A DNA stretch of 5,382 nt, from contig JAJNBN010000293.1 of assembly GCA_021156225.1 (NCBI GenBank), positions 1 through 5,382 on the forward strand. Direction: 5' to 3'. This DNA comes from Verrucomicrobiota bacterium (GTDB taxonomy: Bacteria > Verrucomicrobiota > Verrucomicrobiia > Limisphaerales > JAEYXS01). A program made the position numbers and the translations under genes. This document shows positions 1 through 5,025 of this stretch, piece by piece (position 1 is the stretch's first letter; every line of letters starts with the position of its first letter). The notes under the pieces are model-generated. The model ran no database searches. It was not told where the DNA came from and was given only the letters and a program-made list of their open reading frames with translations.

Positions 1-2
1 GT

Positions 3-743
3 TTTGAAAACGATTATGCCACACATGCCAACCTCGGGACCGCTTACCATCTGTTAGGGCGCAATGCGGAGGCGGAAAAGCATATCGCCCGGGATCTGGA
101 GATCAATCCCGAGGCGCATCACGGACTGGAGAAGTATCACCTGGCGCTCCTGCAATATCTCAAGGAGTCCCAGGAGTATCAGAGCAGGCATTTGTTCGTG
201 GATGAACTTTCGCTTAAGTTTTTCAACTCTTCCATTTTCTTCGGCAGTCCGTATTGGGTGGAAAAATTAAGTCGCGAGGAAATCCAAAAGGAGAGCGAAG
301 CCAAGCCCGAGGATGGGGATGACAAAGGCCAGAGTTCGACCTTGCGCCTGATGGTTTTGAAGAACTCGCTCGATCAACCGCCAGCCTATAAAAAAAGTTG
401 GAATCTGGAGACCAATGAGAAACTGGAGGAAGGGGTGATTTACATGGCCATGCTAAATCCAGAGGAACCCGCCTGCTGGACCATGCTGGGCGTCGTAGCG
501 CTCAAGAAACGTGACCTTAACCTCGCAGCGAAAGCATTTGAGAAAGCGGTGGCTTTGAATGCGCCCATGAAAGAGTTGCTGGAAATCAAAATAGCAGCCA
601 TCAATGAGCACATCGGGGAAGCTAGAAAGTATCGGCTACCATGGATGTTATTGTCACTGATCTTTATCGGATTAATCGCGTTACTGGTGTTCAAGCTGAT
701 CCAGAATTTACGGATACGGCTGGCCAGTAGAAAGCAGGTGTAG
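3..743 (+). CDS. TPR-repeat protein with C-terminal membrane anchor (5'-truncated)
   Basis: The reading frame is open from the left edge to a TAG at 741-743, giving 246 visible residues; the start codon lies upstream of the window. Two tetratricopeptide repeats are visible: residues about 5-38 (Leu-Gly-x-x-Tyr core, Ala at position 20, closing Asn-Pro) and about 156-189 (Trp4, Leu7-Gly8, Ala20, Phe24 and Ala27 of the consensus). A charged, probably disordered linker of about 25 residues (Glu/Lys/Asp-rich) lies near residues 90-115. Residues about 213-234 form one strongly hydrophobic helix (LLSLIFIGLIALLVF), followed by a short basic tail, as expected of a C-terminally anchored protein whose bulk lies on the side opposite the tail. 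TPRs mediate protein-protein contacts; partner and pathway cannot be read here. The missing N-terminus could hold more TPRs or an enzymatic domain. The gene converges on the minus-strand pair that follows. Confident about the repeats and anchor, not about function. Confidence 0.8.
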   Translation, partial: FENDYATHANLGTAYHLLGRNAEAEKHIARDLEINPEAHHGLEKYHLALLQYLKESQEYQSRHLFVDELSLKFFNSSIFFGSPYWVEKLSREEIQKESEAKPEDGDDKGQSSTLRLMVLKNSLDQPPAYKKSWNLETNEKLEEGVIYMAMLNPEEPACWTMLGVVALKKRDLNLAAKAFEKAVALNAPMKELLEIKIAAINEHIGEARKYRLPWMLLSLIFIGLIALLVFKLIQNLRIRLASRKQV

Positions 744-825
744 ATGTAGAATTTCAGCACTCATCTTGCTGATGCGCAGTTAAGCAGTTGCAGTCTGGCG
801 CCTGACGTTGCTTAGGTGCGTTGCT

Positions 826-844
826 GCGGGTTGAGACAACCCGC
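826..844. repeat. Perfect 8-bp hairpin between convergent genes
   Basis: GCGGGTTG (826-833) and CAACCCGC (837-844) are exact reverse complements around an AGA loop. The hairpin sits in the 121-base gap between the stop of the TPR gene (743) and the stop of the minus-strand membrane gene (865). No T-run follows the stem on either strand, so it is not a canonical intrinsic terminator. It may still help end transcription from both sides, or be a copy of a dispersed palindromic repeat. The structure is seen directly; its role is inferred. Confidence 0.55.
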
Positions 845-864
845 GCTCCCCTCGGATGAACCAA

Positions 865-1239
865 TCATAGGCAGGTATCGGAATCTTTTTCGCTGAGACC
901 TTTGACAAGGTAATGTCCGGCGGCGCGGCTGAAGAAAATGAGCATCAGTCCGAAGACGACCCTCACGGCGGGCAGGGAAAGCATGGTGAGATTAATAGCG
1001 AACTGGGTGGGCAGAGCACCAGGTCCATAGAAGATGGGAGGCGAATGGCTGGTCCCGCCGCCACCCGATGCGGTCAGGGCCAGCAAAATAATGGATAGCA
1101 ACGTTCCTCCGCCGCTCACGATAAGCATCACTCCGACAGCACGGGAAACTAAGGCACCTGCTTGGGAAAGTGTCATGCCCTGAACTTTGTAGATGGAGCG
1201 ATTGCGGGCAAGTGGAAAGGAGTCTGCGCTCCAGGGCAT
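865..1239 (-). CDS. Small two-helix membrane protein, unknown function
   Basis: This ORF encodes 124 residues if translation starts at the ATG at 1239-1237, which shares one base with the TGA of the upstream Sel1-repeat gene (TGATG). That suggests translational coupling within one transcript. An alternative start is Met22 (ATG at 1176-1174, with AGGG close upstream), giving 103 residues and dropping a basic leader that looks atypical. Two hydrophobic segments are visible, about residues 33-57 (ending in a Gly-rich run) and about 80-103. Between them lies a roughly 22-residue Ser/Pro/Gly-rich loop, and a short charged tail (SEKDSD) follows. No recognised family motif, catalytic signature or cysteine pair was seen. 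Its position directly after the Sel1-repeat gene suggests the two proteins act together, but this is inference from arrangement only. It could also be a fast-evolving orphan. Confidence 0.6.
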   Translation of the reverse strand: MPWSADSFPLARNRSIYKVQGMTLSQAGALVSRAVGVMLIVSGGGTLLSIILLALTASGGGGTSHSPPIFYGPGALPTQFAINLTMLSLPAVRVVFGLMLIFFSRAAGHYLVKGLSEKDSDTCL

Positions 1240-2078
1240 CAGAGCGATTCGTCAGCAGCGGTTCTTCGCAGATACTCACGCGCCGGGGGCCAGCCTTTGC
1301 GGGCGGCTTCTTCAATCAGTTTACGGCCTTGAGCCGGGTCGCGCAGGACGTATTGCCCAGCGAGATACATGCGGCCGAGATCGTAGAGTCCATGGGGATC
1401 GCCGCGCTCGGCACGGGGATAGATGAAGCGAAGGAAACCATCGGTGCCGCAGAGCCAATAATCGCGTCCGTTCCCGTGGGTGATCTGCAAGGTGGTGGGG
1501 CTGATCCACGCGAGCTTATCCAGGACATAGTTCACTACACCCATACCTGGAGACAGGAGGGAGAGCGGCTGACGGAGGTGGACTTCACCATCTGGTTTCA
1601 GGAAAACAACGGTTAGCCGGACGGTATTGGCGAAATCAACTTCCACTTGGGCGCGGAGTTTGCGATCGGGACTGGCTTTGGGTTTGGCCCGCACAAAGTG
1701 GAACTGAAATTTTTCACGGACAATGCGGTCGTAAGCTTCCTGTGCCCGGGCGAGTGGCCAGTGGAAATGGTGACCGGCGGTCGTGAACGCGCTGTGCAAG
1801 GCATCCAAAGCGTAGCGCGGTTGATCGGCCGCAGGGAGCGAGGTGAACTGGGCGAGATCGAAGGGACGTTCGATGGTCGCGATATCCAGCACGAGTGAAG
1901 GAGCGGTCTGGGTGGGCTGCAGGCGGAAGCTGATGATGAGCTTGGCGCAGCCCTCCACGGGCAGCGGCAGGCAGTAGTACTCATACATGGGCAGCAAATG
2001 CACGACGCCTGCCCGGCCAAGGGCCTGCTCGATCTCGACATCGTGGAAACCGGCGAGGTATCGTAAATATTTCGGCAT
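1239..2078 (-). CDS. Protein with C-terminal Sel1-like repeat and unrecognised N-terminal region
   Basis: From the ATG at 2078-2076 (MPKYLRYLAG) the protein has 279 residues. Residues about 223-270 match a Sel1-like repeat: Ala-Glu-Arg-Gly-Asp, then Tyr-x-Leu-Gly-x-Met-Tyr, a Gly, Arg-Asp-Pro, and Ile-Glu-Glu-Ala-Ala-Arg-Lys-Gly. These are helix pairs related to TPRs and usually serve as protein-binding scaffolds. The preceding 220 residues belong to no family I recognise. They lack a signal peptide or membrane helix and contain alternating hydrophobic stretches suggesting beta strands (SLVLDIATIE, TVRLTVVFL), so a cytoplasmic protein is likely. The frame stays open upstream to 2369, but that 97-residue extension is Pro/Ser/Thr-rich, low in complexity and runs through the 20-bp intergenic repeat, so I reject it. 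Met at 2129 is a possible intermediate start. No clear Shine-Dalgarno precedes either choice. The stop overlaps the next gene by one base. Function unknown. Confidence 0.75.
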   Translation of the reverse strand: MPKYLRYLAGFHDVEIEQALGRAGVVHLLPMYEYYCLPLPVEGCAKLIISFRLQPTQTAPSLVLDIATIERPFDLAQFTSLPAADQPRYALDALHSAFTTAGHHFHWPLARAQEAYDRIVREKFQFHFVRAKPKASPDRKLRAQVEVDFANTVRLTVVFLKPDGEVHLRQPLSLLSPGMGVVNYVLDKLAWISPTTLQITHGNGRDYWLCGTDGFLRFIYPRAERGDPHGLYDLGRMYLAGQYVLRDPAQGRKLIEEAARKGWPPAREYLRRTAADESL

Positions 2079-2196
2079 ATCCGGTAAGGGTGGGTGCCGG
2101 GAAAAGGATGAAGGGGATGGAGAGATCATTCCAGAGAATTGAGGCGTGGTGGTGTAGTAAGCTTTAGTAATAGCGGGCGCGGAGTTTTTGACGGGA

Positions 2197-2216
2197 CCGG
2201 TTGCACCGGCGGGCCT
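2197..2216 (+). repeat. 20-bp direct repeat, copy 1
   Basis: CCGGTTGCACCGGCGGGCCT occurs here and again, exactly, at 2593-2612, 396 bases downstream. The flanks of the two copies do not match. The unit contains an internal palindromic core (CCGGTTGCACCGG is near-symmetric). An exact 20-base match within one 850-base gap is unlikely by chance and suggests two insertions of a dispersed element or remnants of one larger repeat. Confidence 0.75.
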
Positions 2217-2357
2217 GCAGGATGGATGGGGTGCGTAATCGGTAGGATAGGTAGAAAACCTCGGCAGATGTACACAAGTGCCGAGGTCGGGTGGAGTGAG
2301 AGGGGGTTGGGGATTTTGGCCCGCTAAAGGGCGCGAAACTGGGAGGAAAGGAGATGA

Positions 2358-2385
2358 CACGAATTTCACGGATTCCCACGAATTA
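2358..2385 (+). repeat. Degenerate CACGAATT-type tandem repeat
   Basis: Three adjacent units of 9-10 bases follow one another: CACGAATTT, CACGGATTC and CCACGAATTA. Each is one or two changes from CACGAATT plus one base. From memory, similar strings occur as dispersed intergenic repeats in several environmental bacterial lineages; whether this is the same element needs a genome-wide count. No function is evident. Confidence 0.45.
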
Positions 2386-2473
2386 TTTTAAGAGGAAATT
2401 GGATTTGAGAGGCCTTTCAAGCTGTAAGTGACTTAATCTGAGCTTGTTAGGTGGATTTTAAATATTTTTAGTA

Positions 2474-2512
2474 AAGGGGGACCTAGGACAGCGGATGTCC
2501 TACACCCCCCTT
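2474..2512. repeat. Imperfect G+C-rich palindrome (long hairpin)
   Basis: The inner stem pairs TAGGACA (2484-2490) with TGTCCTA (2496-2502) around the loop GCGGA. The outer stem pairs AAGGGGG (2474-2480) with CCCCCTT (2506-2512), with three unpaired bases on each side between the stems. It lies upstream of the ligase gene and is not followed by a T-run. It resembles a repetitive extragenic palindrome; a related GGACAG/CTGTCC core recurs at 2679-2722. Confidence 0.6.
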
Positions 2513-2568
2513 CATAGTGGACGCAGAAATGAAGAGACGGTCTGAAAACAACAAGGGTTCACTATGAA
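2511..2568. repeat. 9-bp inverted repeat with 40-base spacer
   Basis: TTCATAGTG (2511-2519) is the exact reverse complement of CACTATGAA (2560-2568). The left arm begins inside the right outer arm of the neighbouring hairpin, so the two structures overlap. The right arm contains an ATG with AAGGG six bases upstream, which would open a 70-residue frame I do not trust. This may be the end of a small repetitive element or an unused regulatory fold. Confidence 0.45.
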
Positions 2569-2592
2569 ACTGATAGAACAGAGCGAGTTGAG

Positions 2593-2612
2593 CCGGTTGC
2601 ACCGGCGGGCCT
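2593..2612 (+). repeat. 20-bp direct repeat, copy 2
   Basis: Second exact copy of the 20-base unit described at 2197-2216, in the same orientation. It is followed by a G+C-rich stretch running up to the palindrome at 2679-2722. Confidence 0.75.
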
Positions 2613-2678
2613 ATGAATGCTCCGCCGCGAGCAGGGAGGGAAAGGCACGTTCATCGCGAAGCTCGCAGGCGAACTGGT

Positions 2679-2722
2679 GGTTCGGACAGATGCGGCGGGC
2701 GGTAGAGCAAGCCTGTCCGACC
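2679..2722. repeat. Imperfect palindrome with GGACAG/CTGTCC core
   Basis: TCGGACAG (2682-2689) pairs with CTGTCCGA (2713-2720). The stem extends by GG (2679-2680) with CC (2721-2722) if one T is bulged. The 23-base loop is Gly-codon-like G+C-rich sequence. It shares the GGACAG core with the hairpin at 2474-2512, so both may belong to one dispersed repeat family. Confidence 0.45.
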
Positions 2723-2932
2723 GAGGAACCGAAGAGGCAGGTGGAGCAGAGAGCGTTGCCGCTCGCGCCGCAATGACGAAGAGGAAAGGTCGAGAACGAG
2801 GACGATTAGCTAGGAAACGTCATGAATCCGATGGTTTTGAGTATAGGCGCAGCAGAGCACGATCCCGGTCGGGTAGGCAGAATCGGGGTTTGCACCGCCC
2901 TGCCCCTCTGTGGCAAAGGTAGCGGACCGAAC

Positions 2933-4372
2933 ATGAGTACGAAACCGAAACAAGCTGCCAGCACGACTCCCACCCCCGGTGAATGGGGCCAAAGGCTGGC
3001 ACTGACCGCCGGAATTCTGGCGGGAGTTTGTTTCTTGAAGTTCGGTGTGCCGGTGGTCCTGCCGCAAGCCCACACGACCCCCGATATCCTGACGGAATGG
3101 GTATCGGATCAATGGCCGCTGCCGATCGGTTATCTCCTGCTGGCGGCGGTATTGATCTATGGCTTCCTCGGAGCCCGCGTGCCGCGCGATGTGCCGCGCT
3201 GGCTGCTGTGGGCACCTGCCGCCTGGCTGGGCTGGCAGGTATTGGCCACGATGGGGTCGAAATCGGCCGGATTGGCCACGACGGTGTTACTGCATTTCGG
3301 TGCGGTGGTGGCGTGTTTTTATCTGGGCCTGCTGGCTTTAAGCCGCGTGACGGACGGTCGGAAGTTCTGGATACCGGTGGGGATCGCGCTCTTGATCGTG
3401 CTGGGTAATGGCTTCGGCCAACAGTATGGGGGCCTGACTTCCACAGCCGAGTATATCGAGAAGAATGAGGCGGCCGGCTGGACGAATCTGCCACAGGATG
3501 AACTGAACGAACTGCTCGCGAGTGGCGTGGTGGTGAAGAATGAGACGGGCGGTTATTCCGTGGTGCCAGAGGTGCTTAAACGAGTGCGCGGCGGGCGCAT
3601 TTCCGGCACATTAGTTTACGCGAATGCGTTGGCGGGCATCATCTTGCTCTCGTTGCCAGCGATCTTGATCGCGACGTGGATGGTGACTGAGAAGCTACCC
3701 AAGGTCGGCCGGATGGTGGCGTTCGGGCTGGTGCTCTATATGGGTGCGGCCTGCCTCGTTTGGTCAGGTTCCAAGGCGGGTTGGCTGGTGGCCATGGCGA
3801 TGGTGCTGGCTTGGGTGCTGGCGCAGCCTTTTCCCACACAGTGGAAGTGGGGCATCCTGGCCATTGTGCTGGTTGGCGGGGCGGGGGGGTTTTGGTTCAA
3901 GTATGCGGAGAAGTTGAAGAATCCGACGAGTGTGGTCGCCCGGTTCGATTATTGGACGGCGGCGGTGAAGCTGACTCAGGAACGGCCAATTATGGGACAT
4001 GGGCCGGGGACGTTCGGCAGTGGTTATACTAGGTTGAAAGCCCCGGAATCCGAGCCTACCCGACTGACGCATAACGACTATCTGGAACAGGCGTGCGACT
4101 CGGGGATACCGGGATTTCTGCTGTTCGGGGCGTGGATCTTCGGGTGCATGCGCCGGGTTTGGAGCAAGGGATTGCATCCGGGTGCCGATGCCCTCACGCA
4201 AGCGATGGCCTTGGGCTTGGTGGGGTGGGCGCTGCAATCGTTTGTGGAGTTCGGATTGTATGTCCCGGCGATCGCTTGGACCGCGATGTTGATGTTGGGG
4301 TGGCTGACGGGTCTGCCACCGCAAACGGCATCGACAGGGAACCAGGCATCCCCTACCCTCACGACGTCATGA
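2933..4372 (+). CDS. O-antigen ligase/polymerase family membrane protein (Wzy_C-type)
   Basis: The 479-residue product is a multi-pass inner-membrane protein with hydrophobic segments near residues 21-43, 64-80, 91-107, 115-137, 146-162, 228-249, 260-277, 282-298, 306-322, 393-406 and 424-460. Family hallmarks in order are Arg-Ile-Ser-Gly-Thr-x5-Asn-x-Leu-Ala (222-234), SGSKAGW (278-284), Arg-Phe-Asp-Tyr-Trp (337-341), Pro-Ile-Met-Gly-His-Gly-Pro-Gly-Thr-Phe (352-361) and THNDYLEQ...G..G (379-394), whose His380 matches the conserved histidine. Soluble stretches lie around residues 165-222 and 323-392. Members ligate or polymerise lipid-linked glycan at the periplasmic face; ligase and polymerase cannot be told apart here. 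ATG 2933 opens a plausible N-terminus with AAGG 13 bases upstream. An in-frame ATG at 2822 has AGGA at a better spacing (2812-2815) but adds 37 residues resembling no family. The stop overlaps aroQ by ATGA, so the two are probably cotranscribed. Confidence 0.88.
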   Translation: MSTKPKQAASTTPTPGEWGQRLALTAGILAGVCFLKFGVPVVLPQAHTTPDILTEWVSDQWPLPIGYLLLAAVLIYGFLGARVPRDVPRWLLWAPAAWLGWQVLATMGSKSAGLATTVLLHFGAVVACFYLGLLALSRVTDGRKFWIPVGIALLIVLGNGFGQQYGGLTSTAEYIEKNEAAGWTNLPQDELNELLASGVVVKNETGGYSVVPEVLKRVRGGRISGTLVYANALAGIILLSLPAILIATWMVTEKLPKVGRMVAFGLVLYMGAACLVWSGSKAGWLVAMAMVLAWVLAQPFPTQWKWGILAIVLVGGAGGFWFKYAEKLKNPTSVVARFDYWTAAVKLTQERPIMGHGPGTFGSGYTRLKAPESEPTRLTHNDYLEQACDSGIPGFLLFGAWIFGCMRRVWSKGLHPGADALTQAMALGLVGWALQSFVEFGLYVPAIAWTAMLMLGWLTGLPPQTASTGNQASPTLTTS

Positions 4373-4806
4373 AACTGCTCGTGCTGAACGGACCGAACTT
4401 GAACCTGCTGGGCCAGCGGGAACCGGACATCTATGGACGGACGACGCTGGCGGACATCGAACAATCGGTGCGGGAACTGGCCGGCAAGCACGGCGCGGAG
4501 GTGGACTTTCGCCAGAGCAACTTGGAGGGTGAGCTGGTGACGTGGATCCAAGAAGCCCGTGGGAATGCGGATGTGATTTTGCTGAACGCCGGGGCTTATA
4601 CGCACACCAGTGTGGCCTTGCGCGATGCGATTTCTGGGACGGGAGTGCCGACGATCGAGGTGCATCTTTCCAACATTCACGCGCGGGAGGAGTTCCGCCA
4701 CAAATCGCTGATCGCAGCGGTCTGCAAAGGGCAAATTTGCGGTTTTGGGGCTGCTTCATACACCCTTGCGGTGCACGCCTCTTTATCGATATCGTCGAAA
4801 AAATAA
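4369..4806 (+). CDS. aroQ: Type II 3-dehydroquinate dehydratase
   Basis: The enzyme converts 3-dehydroquinate to 3-dehydroshikimate by anti-elimination of water, in the shikimate route to aromatic amino acids; it is cytoplasmic and usually dodecameric. The product has 145 residues, the normal size for the family. Visible signatures are LNGPNLNLLGQREPDIYG at residues 6-23 (catalytic Arg17 and Tyr22 on the mobile lid), RQSNLEGELV at 48-57, LLNAGAYTHTS at 71-81 (Asn73, His79), and EVHLSNIHAREEFR at 97-110 (catalytic His99, Ser101, substrate-binding Arg110). All key residues are intact. The ATG at 4369 overlaps the ligase stop (ATGA). No separate Shine-Dalgarno is evident, so it probably depends on translational coupling. 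The frame is open further upstream, but the family N-terminus fixes this start. Next comes accB after 219 bases; the aroQ-accB order is widespread in bacteria. Confidence 0.97.
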   Translation: MKLLVLNGPNLNLLGQREPDIYGRTTLADIEQSVRELAGKHGAEVDFRQSNLEGELVTWIQEARGNADVILLNAGAYTHTSVALRDAISGTGVPTIEVHLSNIHAREEFRHKSLIAAVCKGQICGFGAASYTLAVHASLSISSKK

Positions 4807-4847
4807 AGCGATTTTTTGCAAAATTTGCTATTTTTGACTGTTTTCGA
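4795..4847 (+). other. A+T-rich tract with nested inverted repeats at the aroQ end
   Basis: The last codons and downstream sequence of aroQ are sharply A+T-rich compared with the gene. AAAAAAT (4798-4804, overlapping the stop) pairs with ATTTTTT (4811-4817) around AAAGCG. TTTTGCAAAA (4814-4823) is a perfect palindrome, and TCGAAAA (4795-4801) pairs with TTTTCGA (4841-4847). The stems contain little G+C, so as a terminator it would be weak. It could instead be an UP-element-like or protein-binding tract ahead of the accB promoter. Confidence 0.35.
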
Positions 4848-4875
4848 ACATTTTAGGTTTTCGAGGAAACTAGTC

Positions 4876-4904
4876 TTGACGCCCCCGGCCTCGCTCATTA
4901 GTGT
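4876..4904 (+). promoter_or_regulatory. Possible sigma-70-type promoter for accB
   Basis: TTGACG (4876-4881, five of six to the -35 consensus) is followed after 17 bases by TAGTGT (4899-4904, first, second and last -10 bases matching). Transcription would start near 4911, giving a leader of about 115 bases before the accB GTG. The -10 match is poor and no experimental support exists. Alternative -10-like strings (TATAAC at 4966-4971, TATAGT at 4992-4997) lie nearer the gene but have no good -35 partner. Confidence 0.35.
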
Positions 4905-4924
4905 CGTCGCCAATTCGTAACAAA

Positions 4925-4964
4925 AGGATAAGCAGTGTCGAATACCAGTCACTGCTTATTTTGT
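4925..4964 (+). terminator. Terminator-type hairpin in the accB leader
   Basis: ATAAGCAGTG (4928-4937) and CACTGCTTAT (4950-4959) form a perfect 10-bp stem around a 12-base loop. Two G-T pairs and one A-T pair can extend it outward, and it runs into TTTTGTTT (4959-4966). That is the shape of an intrinsic terminator. Read as the end of the ligase-aroQ transcript it separates accB from aroQ. If the promoter at 4876-4904 is real, the hairpin falls inside the accB leader and would act as an attenuator. The structure is seen; the role is inferred. Confidence 0.55.
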
Positions 4965-4970
4965 TTATAA

Positions 4971-4981
4971 CGCACTGTGCG
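4971..4981. promoter_or_regulatory. Odd palindrome CGCACTGTGCG, possible operator
   Basis: CGCAC-T-GTGCG is an 11-base dyad centred on one T. It is too tight to fold as a hairpin but suits a dimeric DNA-binding protein. It lies between the terminator-type stem and the accB ribosome binding site, and its CACTG could also pair with the CAGTG of the upstream stem. No regulator is known from the window. Confidence 0.25.
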
Positions 4982-5015
4982 TAACCCGTTTTATAGTTAA
5001 CGGTAACTTTCAACC

Positions 5016-5020
5016 AGGAG
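5016..5020 (+). promoter_or_regulatory. Ribosome binding site deciding the GTG start of accB
   Basis: AGGAG, five bases before the GTG at 5026, is the clearest Shine-Dalgarno in the window. It fixes an unusual GTG start that also agrees with the family N-terminus. Confidence 0.85.
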
Positions 5021-5025
5021 ACCCT

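Larger units (their letters stand above)
2079..2932. other. Repeat-rich region without a convincing gene
   Basis: This divergent gap separates the minus-strand Sel1-repeat gene from the plus-strand ligase gene, so promoters for both should lie in it; I could not identify either with confidence. Its middle (about 2380-2475) is A+T-rich, while both flanks are G+C-rich. It holds a 20-bp exact direct repeat, a CACGAATT-type tandem repeat, two imperfect palindromes and a 9-bp inverted repeat, each listed separately. Short open frames cross it on both strands, but their products are Arg/Ser/Gly- or Pro-rich and resemble no family. The block looks like accumulated dispersed intergenic repeats rather than a decayed gene. 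Confidence 0.6.

Noticed and set aside
1170..1616. 148-codon plus-strand frame opposite the Sel1-repeat gene
   Set aside because: It lies wholly antisense to a gene with a recognisable repeat motif and shows no motif of its own.
2079..2369. N-terminal extension of the Sel1-repeat protein
   Set aside because: The added 97 residues are Pro/Ser/Thr-rich, cross the 20-bp repeat, and lack any Shine-Dalgarno; a start at 2078 gives a more natural N-terminus.
2444..2472. Possible ligase promoter with TTGTTA in the A+T-rich stretch
   Set aside because: No -10-like hexamer lies at an acceptable spacing; the A+T-rich context alone is not enough.
2564..2776. 70-codon plus-strand frame beginning MKLIEQSELS with AAGGG upstream
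   Set aside because: The product is Arg/Ser/Gln-rich and of no recognisable family, and the frame runs through a copy of the 20-bp repeat and a palindrome. The Shine-Dalgarno match alone is not enough.
2617..2922. 101-codon plus-strand frame overlapping the repeat region
   Set aside because: Its second half is an Arg-rich low-complexity stretch, it overlaps another open frame, and it ends inside the ligase upstream region with no family features.
2820..3494. 224-codon minus-strand frame opposite the ligase gene
   Set aside because: It is a Pro/Ser/Arg-rich antisense shadow of a clearly recognised membrane protein gene.
4093..4368. Upstream extension of the aroQ frame
   Set aside because: Type II dehydroquinases begin just before the LNGPNLN motif; the extension overlaps the C-terminal coding part of the ligase gene.
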